From Marisediminitalea lipolytica (GTDB lineage: Bacteria > Pseudomonadota > Gammaproteobacteria > Enterobacterales > Alteromonadaceae), in assembly GCF_001758465.1 (NCBI RefSeq), contig NZ_MJIC01000004.1:1-64000 (forward strand): a stretch of DNA of 64,000 nt, in the 5' to 3' direction. The translations under genes and the position numbers were made by a program. The notes under the pieces were generated by a model that was not told where the DNA came from, searched no databases, and saw only the letters and a list, made by a program, of their open reading frames with translations. This document shows, piece after piece, positions 45,689-55,997 of this stretch. Positions within the stretch are counted from its first letter, which is position 1. Each line of letters begins with the position of its first letter.

Positions 45689-46261
45689 ATGGTAAAAGTT
45701 CTGGCATTTTCCGGCAGCACCCGGCGCGGCTCGTTAAATCAGGCAATTGTTGAATGCGCAGCCCAGGCTGCGCGGAACGCGGGGGCAGAAGTGACGGTGA
45801 TTAACCTGGCCGATTATGCCATGCCGATTTACAATCAGGACGAAGAAGATGACTATGGTGTCCCCGAGCGGGCCCAGGCATTTAAGCAATTACTGATTGA
45901 GCATGATGCGTTTTTAATAGCGAGCCCTGAATACAACAGCAGTTATCCTGCGGTGCTCAAAAATGCCATTGACTGGGCCTCTCGCAAAGTGGGCGATGAG
46001 GCCGTTCTGGCGGCCTACAAAGACAAAGTGGTCGGTTTGATGGCGGCCTCCGGTGGTGCGCTGGGCGGAATGCGGGTACTGATGGTACTGCGTATGCTGA
46101 TGCAAAACCTGATGTGTGTGGTGGCACCGCAACAGGTGTCAGTGGCCAGAGCGGGTGAAAAGCTCGATGCCGCAGGTAAGCTGTGTGATGAGCCAACGCA
46201 AAAACAACTGGCTGTGCTGGCACAGCAGGTTGTCTCCATGGCCGAAAAATTAAAGGCGTAA
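45689..46261 (+). CDS. NADPH-dependent FMN reductase family protein
   Basis: A 190-residue flavodoxin-like oxidoreductase. The FMN phosphate loop FSGSTRRGSLNQ (about 7-18), the SPEYNSSYPAVLKNAIDW block (about 74-91) and the GGALGGMRV loop are signatures of the NADPH-dependent FMN/quinone/chromate reductase family. AGAAGG precedes the ATG. The physiological substrate is unknown. It lies between argS and prfB without obvious functional link. Confidence 0.9.
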   Translation: MVKVLAFSGSTRRGSLNQAIVECAAQAARNAGAEVTVINLADYAMPIYNQDEEDDYGVPERAQAFKQLLIEHDAFLIASPEYNSSYPAVLKNAIDWASRKVGDEAVLAAYKDKVVGLMAASGGALGGMRVLMVLRMLMQNLMCVVAPQQVSVARAGEKLDAAGKLCDEPTQKQLAVLAQQVVSMAEKLKA

Positions 46262-46361
46262 CACCGCGCGGCGGTGTTAAGTCCACGCAAAACGACTGTT
46301 AAAAGTTAGCCAAATCCGGTACTATCCGGGCCCTGAAAAATGAATCATTAAAAAGGTCATT

Positions 46362-47460
46362 ATGTTTGAAGTAAACCCTGTGCTAAATGCGATCCGCGAT
46401 ATCCGCGAACGCACCGCAGCGCTTCGGGGGTATCTTTGACTTTGATGTAAAGTCAGAGCGCTTAGAAGAAGTTAACCGCGAACTCGAAAGTCCCGATGTG
46501 TGGAATGAGCCAGAGCGTGCCCAGGCTCTGGGTAAAGAAAAGGTTGCCCTGGAACAGGTGGTCGAGACCATCGTCAATCTCGAGCAGGGCGCTGAGGATG
46601 TTGAAGGCCTGGTCGAACTGGCCGTTGAAGCCGAAGACGAAGAAACCTTTACTGAAGCCCAAAGTGAGCTGGACGGTCTGATCTCACAGCTGGAGACGCT
46701 GGAGTTTCGCCGTATGTTTGCTGGTCCTAACGATACCTGCGATTGTTACCTTGATATTCAGTCGGGTTCTGGCGGTACAGAAGCTCAGGACTGGGCGAAT
46801 ATGCTGCTGCGTATGTATTTGCGCTGGGGTGAGGAACACGGCTTTAAAACCGAACTGATCGAGGTTTCAGACGGCGATGTTGCCGGTATTAAGAGTGCCA
46901 CCATTCGTTTTGAAGGCGAATATGCCTTTGGCTGGTTGCGCACCGAAACCGGCGTTCACCGCCTGGTTCGTAAGTCGCCGTTTGATTCGGGTAACCGACG
47001 TCATACTTCTTTTGCTTCAGCCTTTGTTTATCCGGAAATTGATGACGATATCGAAATCGAAATTAATCCGGCGGATTTACGTATTGATACCTATCGCGCT
47101 TCTGGTGCCGGTGGTCAGCACGTTAACCGAACAGATTCTGCGGTACGTATTACCCACATTCCCACCAACATAGTGGCCCAGTGTCAGAACGATCGGTCAC
47201 AGCACAAAAACAAAGATCAGGCCATGAAGCAGTTAAAAGCCAAACTCTATGAGTTTGAACTGCAAAAGCAAAATGCCGAAAAACAGGCTTTGGAAGACAA
47301 TAAGTCTGACATCGGCTGGGGCAGCCAGATCCGTTCTTACGTGCTAGATGATTCGCGCATTAAAGATTTGCGCACCGGTGTGGAAACCCGCAATACCCAG
47401 GCCGTTCTGGACGGTGGGTTAGACAAATTTATTGAAGCCAGCCTGAAATCGGGGCTGTAG
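46362..47460 (+). CDS. prfB: Peptide chain release factor 2 (programmed +1 frameshift)
   Basis: RF2 recognises UGA and UAA stop codons. The reading frame opens at ATG 46362, runs 25 codons to CTT (46434-46436), meets an in-frame TGA (46437-46439) and resumes one base later at GAC (46438), ending at 47460, for 365 residues in all. The GGQ peptidyl-hydrolysis motif is [12 protein letters not shown]. The stop-codon recognition region is normal. The internal stop is the conserved autoregulatory switch, not a mutation. It is followed by lysS after 25 bases, the usual prfB-lysS order. Confidence 0.97.
46425..46440 (+). promoter_or_regulatory. prfB programmed frameshift site
   Basis: CGGGGGTATCTTTGAC: the internal Shine-Dalgarno-like GGGGG lies 3 bases before the slippery CTT-TGA-C, as in E. 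coli prfB. When RF2 is scarce the ribosome slips +1 on CTT and full RF2 is made. Confidence 0.95.
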
Positions 47461-47485
47461 TAACTCAACTTTAAGTGAACAGACT

Positions 47486-49039
47486 ATGAGCGAACAACAA
47501 CTCGACGAAAACAAATTGATTGCTGAGCGCCGTGCCAAGTTAAGCGCTATCCGCGAAAACTGCCGCGCTAACGGTTTCCCGAATGGCTTTCGTCGTGAAA
47601 ATTACGCCGAAGAACTGCAAGGTCAGTACGGTGAACTGGACAAAGAGACCCTGGCTGAGCAGGATAATCAGGTCAGTATCGCCGGACGTATCATGGCTAA
47701 ACGTGGTCCTTTCCTGCTGTTACAGGACATGACCGGACGAATTCAGGCTTACGCCGATAAAGACACGCAAAAAGACATTAAAGCACGCTATGGTTCGCTG
47801 GATATTGGCGACATCATCGGCGTAGCCGGTGCGCTGCATAAGTCTGGCAAAGGCGACCTGTATGTGAACATGGCAAGCTACGAGCTGCTGACCAAGTCAC
47901 TGCGTCCGTTGCCAGAAAAATTCCACGGCCTGACCGATCAGGAAACCAAGTATCGCCAGCGTTACGTTGATTTGATCACCAGCGAGAAGACCCGCGAAAC
48001 TTTCGTAGTGCGCAGCAAAATCGTTAACGGTATTCGTAACTTTTTGACTACCCGTAATTATATCGAGGTAGAAACCCCGATGCTGCAGGTGATCCCAGGC
48101 GGTGCTACCGCTAAGCCTTTTGTGACTCACCATAACTCACTGGATATCGATATGTATCTGCGTATTGCACCAGAGCTTTATCTGAAGCGTCTGGTTGTGG
48201 GTGGCTTTGAGCGCGTGTTCGAAATTAACCGTAACTTCCGTAACGAGGGCTTATCAACCCGCCATAATCCGGAATTTACCATGCTGGAATTTTACCAGGC
48301 GTATGCAGATTATAACGATCTGATGAACCTGACCGAAGACATGCTGCGTACCCTGGCCGAAGATATTCTGGGTACCACTGAGCTGGTTAATACCGTGCGT
48401 GATACTGAAGGCAACGTGGTAGAAGAGAAACACTATGACTTTGGCAAGCCCTTTGATCGCTTAAGCATGGGTGAGGCCATCCTGAAGTACTGGCCTGAAG
48501 CCAACGAAGCGGCTATCCGTGACCCGGAAGCACATCTGGATGAGCTAAAAGCCATGGCCAAGCAACTGCATATTAAAGAGCCGGAAGTTGACGGTATCTG
48601 GGGTGCTGGTAAGTATCTGTGTGAAATCTTTGAAGCGACTGCTGAAGAAAAACTGGAACAACCTACCTTTATTACCGAATACCCATGGGAAGTCTCGCCA
48701 CTGGCGCGTCGTAATGATGCGAATCCGTTTATCACTGATCGCTTTGAGTTTTTCGTGGGTGGACGTGAGCTGGCCAATGGTTTCAGCGAGCTGAACGATC
48801 CGGAAGATCAGGCTGAGCGCTTCCGTAAGCAGGTTGAAGAAAAAGACGCCGGCGATGATGAAGCGATGCACTACGATGAAGACTACATCCGTGCACTGGA
48901 ATACGGTTTGCCACCGACTGCGGGTGAGGGCATTGGTATTGATCGCCTGACCATGCTGTTTACTGACAGTCCCACAATCAAAGACGTTATCCTGTTCCCG
49001 CACATGAAACCAGAAGTGCAGGCCCAGGATTCAGAGTAA
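47486..49039 (+). CDS. lysS: Lysyl-tRNA synthetase (class II)
   Basis: A 517-residue class II enzyme with an N-terminal OB-fold anticodon domain (about 65-165, [19 protein letters not shown]) and a catalytic core. Motif 2 is [22 protein letters not shown], shown here only for identification, and motif 3 is [10 protein letters not shown]. Length is normal. It is the last gene of the prfB-lysS unit and converges with panE (2 bases between stops). Confidence 0.97.
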   Translation: MSEQQLDENKLIAERRAKLSAIRENCRANGFPNGFRRENYAEELQGQYGELDKETLAEQDNQVSIAGRIMAKRGPFLLLQDMTGRIQAYADKDTQKDIKARYGSLDIGDIIGVAGALHKSGKGDLYVNMASYELLTKSLRPLPEKFHGLTDQETKYRQRYVDLITSEKTRETFVVRSKIVNGIRNFLTTRNYIEVETPMLQVIPGGATAKPFVTHHNSLDIDMYLRIAPELYLKRLVVGGFERVFEINRNFRNEGLSTRHNPEFTMLEFYQAYADYNDLMNLTEDMLRTLAEDILGTTELVNTVRDTEGNVVEEKHYDFGKPFDRLSMGEAILKYWPEANEAAIRDPEAHLDELKAMAKQLHIKEPEVDGIWGAGKYLCEIFEATAEEKLEQPTFITEYPWEVSPLARRNDANPFITDRFEFFVGGRELANGFSELNDPEDQAERFRKQVEEKDAGDDEAMHYDEDYIRALEYGLPPTAGEGIGIDRLTMLFTDSPTIKDVILFPHMKPEVQAQDSE

Positions 49040-49041
49040 GC

Positions 49042-49941
49042 CTAGAGCGATTTAATCGATTCAAACAAAAGGGTATTGGTGGGCACATCAATACCCTTTT
49101 TCTTTGCCTGCCTGACGATGTAACCATTGATACCATCAATTTCTGTCGGGCGTTTATTTATTACATCCTGATGCATGCTCGAAAAATTCTCGGCGGTGCG
49201 CGCAATCACGTTTAACACCAGGGTGAGGGTGGCATGTTTGTCCAGTTCAACTTTACAGGCGGCGGCGACTTTACATACTTCCTTGCATACCTTTTCCAGT
49301 GTTGGCAGGTAGGATTTATCGCTGAGTTTGCCATTGGGAATGTTGTTAAGCGCGGTTAAAGGATTAATGGCGCAGTTTACCGCGAGTTTTTGCCATAGCG
49401 CGGTTTCGATGTCTTCGCGCCAGGTGACCGGGCCAATGCAGCGGTTAAGAATTTCAGCAACACTGGTGTTGAGCGGTGTATTGGCCTGGTGCTTTGGTGA
49501 TAAACCTAACATGGTTTCGCCCTTACCAGTGTGCCGCACTGTGTCAGGAGCGATTTTTAACGCGCCATGACTGGTGGTCGCCAGGTAAACCGGATTGTCT
49601 GGCAGGTACTTTTCGGCCAGTTCCATTCCACCCATTCCGTTGTGCAGAAGCACCACTGGTGTATGTGCACTTAGTTGCTGTCGCCAGGATTTTAGCGCTT
49701 CTTTTAACTGGGTGACTTTCAGTGGGATTAACAACAGGTCACTGTGATTGGATTTGCAAAGATCAGGTTCTGTCTGTTTGGGTGTTAGCGATAACAGCTC
49801 ACCGTTGATGAGTTCTACGTGGGTAAGTGCCGGGCTGCCTGCTCGCGGGATTAAACGATAATCCGTACCTGACAGCTGTGCTCCGGCTGCGCATAGTCCG
49901 CCAATCGCACCGCTGCCAAGAATATTCACCGTTGTTGTCAT
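49042..49941 (-). CDS. panE: 2-dehydropantoate 2-reductase (ketopantoate reductase family)
   Basis: A 299-residue NADPH-dependent reductase of the pantothenate pathway. The N-terminal Rossmann motif is ILGSGAIGGLCAAG (about 7-20), and the family catalytic-lysine and NCAINPLTAL block (LAVNCAINPLTALNNIPNG) is present. Paralogues with other 2-oxoacid substrates exist, so panE is probable, not certain. It overlaps the upstream pseudouridine synthase by 4 bases; last gene of the Hpt-synthase-reductase minus-strand operon. Confidence 0.85.
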   Translation of the reverse strand: MTTTVNILGSGAIGGLCAAGAQLSGTDYRLIPRAGSPALTHVELINGELLSLTPKQTEPDLCKSNHSDLLLIPLKVTQLKEALKSWRQQLSAHTPVVLLHNGMGGMELAEKYLPDNPVYLATTSHGALKIAPDTVRHTGKGETMLGLSPKHQANTPLNTSVAEILNRCIGPVTWREDIETALWQKLAVNCAINPLTALNNIPNGKLSDKSYLPTLEKVCKEVCKVAAACKVELDKHATLTLVLNVIARTAENFSSMHQDVINKRPTEIDGINGYIVRQAKKKGIDVPTNTLLFESIKSL

Positions 49942-50636
49942 AGTACGTTGTTCTGCTCGAATTTGAAGTTGGTTTTGGGCCAGTTAAGGGTTTGTGGCGC
50001 TGGCGCACAAGCCAGCCAGTCCGCTATGGGGGGCTGCAAAAAGTATTCACCGGCAGGAGGCTGGCAGAACACGTTGACAGACTCACCCTGATAGTCAAAA
50101 TCCAGTCCCCAGGCATGCAAATACAACCTGTCGGCAGGTGCAGCGCCATACAGGGTATCGCCGACAATCGGGCTGCCAAGACTTTTCATTGCCACCCTGA
50201 TCTGGTGGGTCTTGCCACTTAATGGCTTAACCAACATCATACGTGGTGCGTCAGCAAAGCCATAGCTGAAAAATTGGGTAATTGCCGGATTCGTTTTTGT
50301 TTTCAATAAAATATGCTGGCCATTGCGGCGGTTTTTCATATCGCCCATAACGGTACCCTGTTTTTTCTTCGGCTTTTTTTCGACCAGTGCCAGATAGTAT
50401 TTTTGGATCTGATGCTGGCGAAACATAACCTCAAAATTGGCTGCTGCCCTGGCATTTCTGGCCAGGATCAAACAACCTGAAGTGCCATCGTCAAGTCGAT
50501 GTACCAGATGTAAACCGCTCTCTCCCAGGGCCGACTGAACCTGCTGCACAACACCCGCCTGAGCGTCGTGCATGGTTATTCCACAAGGCTTATTAATGAT
50601 GAGAAAGTCGGAGTGATTAAAAATCACTTCGGTCAT
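49938..50636 (-). CDS. RluA-family pseudouridine synthase
   Basis: A 232-residue RNA-modifying enzyme. The catalytic aspartate lies in HRLDDGTSGCLILA (about 47-60), and the KPLSGKTHQIRVAMKSLGSPIVGD block is typical of RluA/RluC/RluD proteins. It lacks an N-terminal S4 domain and is short, like the TIGR01621 subfamily of unknown RNA target. It overlaps the Hpt gene by one base and panE by four, so the three are translated together. Confidence 0.88.
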   Translation of the reverse strand: MTEVIFNHSDFLIINKPCGITMHDAQAGVVQQVQSALGESGLHLVHRLDDGTSGCLILARNARAAANFEVMFRQHQIQKYYLALVEKKPKKKQGTVMGDMKNRRNGQHILLKTKTNPAITQFFSYGFADAPRMMLVKPLSGKTHQIRVAMKSLGSPIVGDTLYGAAPADRLYLHAWGLDFDYQGESVNVFCQPPAGEYFLQPPIADWLACAPAPQTLNWPKTNFKFEQNNVL

Positions 50637-51202
50637 CAGGCGGTGGCACCTTCAATAATGGTCAGCGCCTTATCATATTCCAGCGAGGAGACGGCATCGA
50701 TCAGACTTTGCCGATGGGAATTATCAAAATCTAAAACAGCGAGCCATTTGTTGAGTTTGTCGTCGTTGATGTATTCGTGGTGCTGCAGTGCCTGGGTTAA
50801 CGCCTGCAAGGTTTGCTGTTTAGCGTCTGCCGGGGCATCTGATGCCTGCGGAGTATGGCTGTCATCCGGGAGCTCCTCAATAACACGAATGGTTTCGTTC
50901 AGCTGCTCAATCAACTCCTTGAGTGATGACGGCTCGGGCTTACCAAGCTTTAGTTCTTCGTTTACCAGGCGACTGGTTTGGTAAACGGCAGTACAGCCCA
51001 AATTACCTGATACACCCTTAAGCGTGTGCACCAGATTTTCCGCATTAGCTATATCCTTTTCGGCCATCATAACCTGCAACCGGGCGTCCAGTGTGCGGTA
51101 TTCAGCGGCAAATTTACGTAACAGCCTGTACAACAGGCTACGATTTCCATTTAATTGTCGTAATCCGAAGTCAAAATCTATTACCATGGGCTGTTCTTGC
51201 AT
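50636..51202 (-). CDS. Histidine phosphotransfer (Hpt) domain protein
   Basis: A 188-residue stand-alone Hpt protein with the phospho-accepting histidine in NLVHTLKGVSGNLGC (about 56-70) within a four-helix bundle (about 10-110). The C-terminal part (about 115-188) is acidic and has no recognised domain. No histidine kinase or response regulator is nearby, so it must serve partners encoded elsewhere in the genome. First gene of the minus-strand operon. Confidence 0.85.
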   Translation of the reverse strand: MQEQPMVIDFDFGLRQLNGNRSLLYRLLRKFAAEYRTLDARLQVMMAEKDIANAENLVHTLKGVSGNLGCTAVYQTSRLVNEELKLGKPEPSSLKELIEQLNETIRVIEELPDDSHTPQASDAPADAKQQTLQALTQALQHHEYINDDKLNKWLAVLDFDNSHRQSLIDAVSSLEYDKALTIIEGATA

Positions 51203-51354
51203 AAGTTCCTGTTATCTCAATAATTGTACTGAAAATTATAACCGGTTAAGTCATTAACTATAACCTTTTCCGTATATTTATTGTTAAAGTTGTCACGAAA
51301 AGTTAACGTATATTCTCGCTATGGGACTTAGCTTCATCAATTACGGAATGTCTA

Positions 51355-54192
51355 ATGTTGTACAGATTTATCCTTTTGGGGTTTCTAGCCCCGCTTATTT
51401 ATGGTTGCACCCAAACGTCAGATCTCTCATCTGCGCCTCAACAAAGTGTAGCACAGCCTGTTTCTATTGCTTATGAGAAATACCAATTAAAAAATGGACT
51501 TACCGTTATTTTGCATGAAGATCACTCTGACCCTCTAGTGCATGTTGATGTTACTTACCATGTGGGCTCTGCAAGAGAGGAGGCAGGTAAAACCGGTTTT
51601 GCTCATTTTTTTGAGCATATGATGTTTCAGGGCTCGGCAAATGTGGCCGATGAGCAGCACTTTAAGCTGATTACGGATGCCGGTGGCAATCTGAACGGTT
51701 CGACCAATCGGGATCGCACTAACTATTATGAAACGGTGCCGGCTAATCAGCTGGAAAAGGTGCTGTGGCTGGAGTCTGACCGGATGGGGTTTCTGCTCCC
51801 GGCCGTCACTCAGGCGAAGTTTGAAATTCAGCGGGAAACGGTTAAAAACGAACGCGCGGAACGCATCGATAACCAACCCTATGCCCGTCGCCACGAGCGC
51901 ATCGGCGAAGTGCTGTATCCCGAAGGGCATCCCTATTCCTGGCTCACTATTGGCTATATTGAGGATTTGGACCGGGTCAACGTTGACGACCTCAAAGCCT
52001 TCTTCAAACGCTGGTATGGCCCCAACAATGCCGTGCTCTCCATTGGCGGTGATATTAATGTGCAGCAAACCAAGGCCTGGATCGAAAAGTACTTCGCTGA
52101 GTTGCCGGCCGGCCCGGCCGTAAATAAGCAGGCTCCGGCCCCGGCAAAACTGGAAGAAAGTACTTTTATAACGCTGGAGGACAATGTTCACCTGCCGTTG
52201 GTGCAGATTGTTTTTCCTACCGTGTACGCGCGACATGAAGATGAAGCTGCTCTGGACGTTCTGGCCAGTATTTTGGGGACCGGCAAGACTTCGGTATTTT
52301 ATGAGCAACTGGTGAAAACCGGCAGAGTGGTGCAGGCTGGCGTTTCTCACCCTTGCAGCGAACTGGCTTGTGAATTTAACCTGGTGGCCCTGACGTCGCC
52401 AGAGTCAGGTTTGTCTCTGGCCTCAATTTACCAGGACATTCAGACCATCCTCAATGAGTTTGAACAGCGCCCATTTGATGAAGACGCCCTTGAGCGGGTA
52501 AAGGGCAACATTAAGGCATCCACCATCTATGGTTTACAAAGTGTAAGCGGTAAAGTGTCGACGCTGGCTTATAACGAAACCTTTTTTGGCCAGCCAGACC
52601 TGATGAATGAAGACGTTAAACGCTATAGCGAAGTCACGAAGGAAGACGTATACCGGGTGTTTAATCAGTACATTAAGGGTAAAGCTGCGGTGGTCCTCAG
52701 TGTGGTACCTACAGCTCAGCCTGAATTAGCTGTGGCTGCGCCAACTGTGGCGCGACCTGAGCGAAACATCCCGGATACTAATAACGTTGCTGAGCTGACA
52801 ACAACAGAGATCAAATCGGCTTTTGACCGCAGTGAAGTCCCGCAGGCCGGTGAACCGCCGGTGGTTACTATTCCCAGTTTCTGGCAGTTAAAGTTTCGTA
52901 ATGGTATTCAGGTATTAGGAGTCACTAATGATGAAACCCCAACGGTTACCGTGACCCTGGATTTAGACGGCGGTATGCTGCTGGATCCTATCGATAAAGC
53001 AGGGCTGTCGGTGCTGACCGCGATGATGATGAATGAATCAACTCAGCATTACAGCAATGAAGAGATGGCAAATGCACTGGCTAAAATGGGATCCTCGGTG
53101 AGTTTTGCCAGCAGCGGACGCTATACCCAGGTGAATGTGTCCAGCCTGACCGAACATTTCATACCAACCCTACAATTAATGCAGGAAAAGTTGTTTAATC
53201 CGGCCTTTAAAGAAGCTGACTTTAAGCGAATTAAACAGCAGATGATCGACAATATTAATGCTCAGGCTAAAGAGCCGTCCGCTATCGCCGAGCGCATAAA
53301 GAGTAAGGTGCTATGGGGCAGCGACAACCGCATTGGTCTGCCTGAAGGCGGAACGGTAGAAACGGTATCCCGGATAACCCTGGCAGATGTTAAGGCGTTT
53401 TATCAGCGTTATTATGTGCCGGCTAAAGGCACTGTGGTGGTGGTAGGCGATATGACCCCCGGGCAAATTCCCGGTTATTTCGATTTTCTTAATCGCTGGG
53501 AGGGCGAGGATTATTCACTGGCAGACTATGGCGACTTCCCGCAGTACCCCGGTCAGCAGATCATGCTGGTAGACGTGCCCGGTACAACCCAGAGTCTGGT
53601 CAGAATGGTAAAGCGCGCGCTGCCTTATGATGCTACCGGTGAATACTTTAAGGCTCAGTTGATGAATTTTCCCTTAGGTGATGATTTTAACAGCCGTATT
53701 AATTTAAGTTTGCGTGAGGACAAAGGTTACACGTACGGTGCGTTTTCGGCTTTTAATGGCGGTAAAACCCTGGGTTGGTTTGAAGCCAGCGCCGACTTAA
53801 AACAGCAATTTACTGGCGCAGGCATTGCTGCACTGCTGGATGAAATTCGTCAATACCGGGAGCAGGGCATAACGGCAGAAGAGCTCAGCTACATGCAGAA
53901 TGCTTTTACCTTAAGTGAAGCTCTGGAATATGAAACGCCCCTGGATAAAGCCTCTTTTCTGCGTCGGTTACTGGCTCATGATTTGCCGGTAAATTACAAA
54001 AAAGCGCAGAAGCGAATTCTGTTAAGTATCGATAAAGCCGAAATTGATGGGGTAGCAGAACGAACATTAACCCCGGAGGAACTGCAAATTCTGGTGGTCG
54101 GCGATAAAGCGGCGATTCTGCCACAATTGCAATCTCTGGGGATTCCTGTTGTTGAGATAAATGCTGCAACAGGCCTTCAGGTTACAAATTAG
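51355..54192 (+). CDS. M16 family zinc metalloprotease, probable lipoprotein
   Basis: A 945-residue pitrilysin-type protease with two M16 halves. The N-terminal half has the inverted zinc motif HFFEH (His84, Glu87, His88 in GFAHFFEHMMFQG) and the distal glutamate region ETVKNERAERIDNQPY. The second half (about 490-930) lacks the motif and serves structurally, as usual. The N-terminus ends in a lipobox-like LIYGC (Cys18, with an unusual Tyr at -2), suggesting a periplasm-facing lipoprotein. It probably degrades peptides. It stands alone before gshA. Confidence 0.93.
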   Translation: MLYRFILLGFLAPLIYGCTQTSDLSSAPQQSVAQPVSIAYEKYQLKNGLTVILHEDHSDPLVHVDVTYHVGSAREEAGKTGFAHFFEHMMFQGSANVADEQHFKLITDAGGNLNGSTNRDRTNYYETVPANQLEKVLWLESDRMGFLLPAVTQAKFEIQRETVKNERAERIDNQPYARRHERIGEVLYPEGHPYSWLTIGYIEDLDRVNVDDLKAFFKRWYGPNNAVLSIGGDINVQQTKAWIEKYFAELPAGPAVNKQAPAPAKLEESTFITLEDNVHLPLVQIVFPTVYARHEDEAALDVLASILGTGKTSVFYEQLVKTGRVVQAGVSHPCSELACEFNLVALTSPESGLSLASIYQDIQTILNEFEQRPFDEDALERVKGNIKASTIYGLQSVSGKVSTLAYNETFFGQPDLMNEDVKRYSEVTKEDVYRVFNQYIKGKAAVVLSVVPTAQPELAVAAPTVARPERNIPDTNNVAELTTTEIKSAFDRSEVPQAGEPPVVTIPSFWQLKFRNGIQVLGVTNDETPTVTVTLDLDGGMLLDPIDKAGLSVLTAMMMNESTQHYSNEEMANALAKMGSSVSFASSGRYTQVNVSSLTEHFIPTLQLMQEKLFNPAFKEADFKRIKQQMIDNINAQAKEPSAIAERIKSKVLWGSDNRIGLPEGGTVETVSRITLADVKAFYQRYYVPAKGTVVVVGDMTPGQIPGYFDFLNRWEGEDYSLADYGDFPQYPGQQIMLVDVPGTTQSLVRMVKRALPYDATGEYFKAQLMNFPLGDDFNSRINLSLREDKGYTYGAFSAFNGGKTLGWFEASADLKQQFTGAGIAALLDEIRQYREQGITAEELSYMQNAFTLSEALEYETPLDKASFLRRLLAHDLPVNYKKAQKRILLSIDKAEIDGVAERTLTPEELQILVVGDKAAILPQLQSLGIPVVEINAATGLQVTN

Positions 54193-54324
54193 AGTAATTG
54201 CGGCATAACAGGTACGAATTAACGACTATCCGCTATGAATTATACTTGGGTCGATATAAATATTTGATACTATACGACCCATAGCTTAACCGTCTTGCAA
54301 TAAATGTAAGTCGCCACCGACAAC

Positions 54325-55932
54325 ATGGAATCGACATTGCGCCCATTGACTCACGATTTTTCTTACGATTTTGACGCTCTTAAATCTACTTCTGCGTTTT
54401 CAGCTTTAAGCATGATAAAACGTGGTGTGGAAAGGGAGTGTTTGCGCATAAATCCGGCCGGAACGCTGGCACTAACCCCGCATCCCCAAGCGTTAGGTGC
54501 CGCACTTACCCATGAAAGTATCACAACAGATTATTCTGAGTCGTTACTGGAATTTATTACGCCGCCTGAGTCGGATGTTAATACCACCATTGCACAGTTA
54601 GAGGATGTCCACAAATTCACCATTGATAATATTGGTGAGGAGCGCTTGTGGCCACTCAGCATGCCTTGTTTTATCGAGAATGCCGATGATATTCCCCTGG
54701 CTTATTTTGGTGAGTCCAACGTAGGCAAAATGAAAAAAGCCTATCGTATGGGGCTGCGTAATCGCTATGGCAGTATGATGCAGGTTATTTCTGGCGTTCA
54801 TTTTAACTTTTCCGTGCCAGAGAGTTTCTGGCAGCATTTGGCTACGCAAAAAGGCGAAGAAGCCACCCAGGACTGGATTTCAGCTGCGTATTTTGGCCTT
54901 ATTCGTAACTACCGTCGCAGTTGCTGGCTCATCCCTTATTTGTTTGGTGCGTCACCGGCTTTATGCAGCTCCTTCGTTGAAGGCCGTGAACATGGACTCG
55001 ATTTTAAAAAGCTTGGCCGGGGTACGCTTTATTTACCTTACGCTACGTCGTTGCGCATGAGCGGACTGGGCTACACCAGTAATGAGCAATCCTCGTTACG
55101 GATTTGCTATAACTCCATTGATACCTACGTACAGTTACTGCGTGAGGCGATGTACAAGCCATCAAAAAATTATGCCGGTTTCGCCGCAGGAGAAGGCGGC
55201 AATTTCCAGCAGTTAAGTAAAAATGTACTGCAAATTGAAAACGAATTTTACTCGCCAATCCGCCCTAAACAACCTACCGCATCAGGCGAGAAGCCAACCG
55301 ATGCTCTGGCGCTGCGTGGGGTAAATTACATCGAAGTCAGAGCGCTGGATGTCAATCCGTTCAGTCCGATAGGTATTGCAAAAGAGCAAGTGGATTTTCT
55401 CGATGTGTTCCTGGTAACCTGTTTGTTAAAGGACAGCCCGGAATTTAACGAAGATGGCTTTAAAGAAACGGAAGTAAATTTAAACCGGGTTGTGCTGGAA
55501 GGGCGTAAACCCGGTTTATCCTTATTGCAAAACAATCAGGAAGTCGCCATGCAGGACTGGGCTAAAGCCCTGTTTAGCCAGTATGCTGACGTGGCAGCAA
55601 TGATGGATGAAAACTATGGCGACAGCCGCTACAGCGATGCGGTGAAGCGCGAATGGCAGAAAATCGAAAATCCGGACCTTACTTATTCAGGCCGCTGGTT
55701 AAATAAATTGCTGGCAGAAGGGGATAACGCGGTGCTGGGAAGAGAACTTGCTGAGACCTATCGCCAGCAAATCGGGGATTTTAGCTATCATTTTAAATCG
55801 GCCGAAGCCTTTGAGGCCGAAGCTGAGCGTTCCTTTGCGTTGCAACGGGAAATAGAAGCCGGTGATGAAGTGTCATTTAGCCAGTTTATCAGCGACTATT
55901 TCAGCAAGGAGCCTGCTAAAAAAAATGCCTGA
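54325..55932 (+). CDS. gshA: Glutamate-cysteine ligase (type 1)
   Basis: First enzyme of glutathione synthesis, joining glutamate and cysteine. The 535-residue product shows the proteobacterial GshA core from IKRGVERECLRINPAG onward, with ESLLEFITP, GVHFNFSVPESFW and YIEVRALDVNPFSP blocks involved in substrate binding. An N-terminal extension of about 30 residues precedes the core. The glutathione it makes is the cofactor for maiA in this window. Confidence 0.96.
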   Translation: MESTLRPLTHDFSYDFDALKSTSAFSALSMIKRGVERECLRINPAGTLALTPHPQALGAALTHESITTDYSESLLEFITPPESDVNTTIAQLEDVHKFTIDNIGEERLWPLSMPCFIENADDIPLAYFGESNVGKMKKAYRMGLRNRYGSMMQVISGVHFNFSVPESFWQHLATQKGEEATQDWISAAYFGLIRNYRRSCWLIPYLFGASPALCSSFVEGREHGLDFKKLGRGTLYLPYATSLRMSGLGYTSNEQSSLRICYNSIDTYVQLLREAMYKPSKNYAGFAAGEGGNFQQLSKNVLQIENEFYSPIRPKQPTASGEKPTDALALRGVNYIEVRALDVNPFSPIGIAKEQVDFLDVFLVTCLLKDSPEFNEDGFKETEVNLNRVVLEGRKPGLSLLQNNQEVAMQDWAKALFSQYADVAAMMDENYGDSRYSDAVKREWQKIENPDLTYSGRWLNKLLAEGDNAVLGRELAETYRQQIGDFSYHFKSAEAFEAEAERSFALQREIEAGDEVSFSQFISDYFSKEPAKKNA

Positions 55933-55946
55933 CATGGGTCAGGCAT
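55918..55946 (-). terminator. Hairpin at the gshA end, with T-tail on the minus strand
   Basis: ATGCCTGAC (55925-55933) pairs with GTCAGGCAT (55938-55946). The A-run just before it (55918-55925) gives an intrinsic-terminator tail only when read from the minus strand. On the plus strand it may still help end the gshA transcript. Confidence 0.5.
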
Positions 55947-55997
55947 AAGAATTTGTTCCAGGGAAACACACATTCGGAACACTAAGTTGGACAGCGT

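Noticed and set aside
46434..46440. In-frame stop in prfB as a pseudogene
   Set aside because: It is the conserved programmed +1 frameshift site with its internal Shine-Dalgarno.
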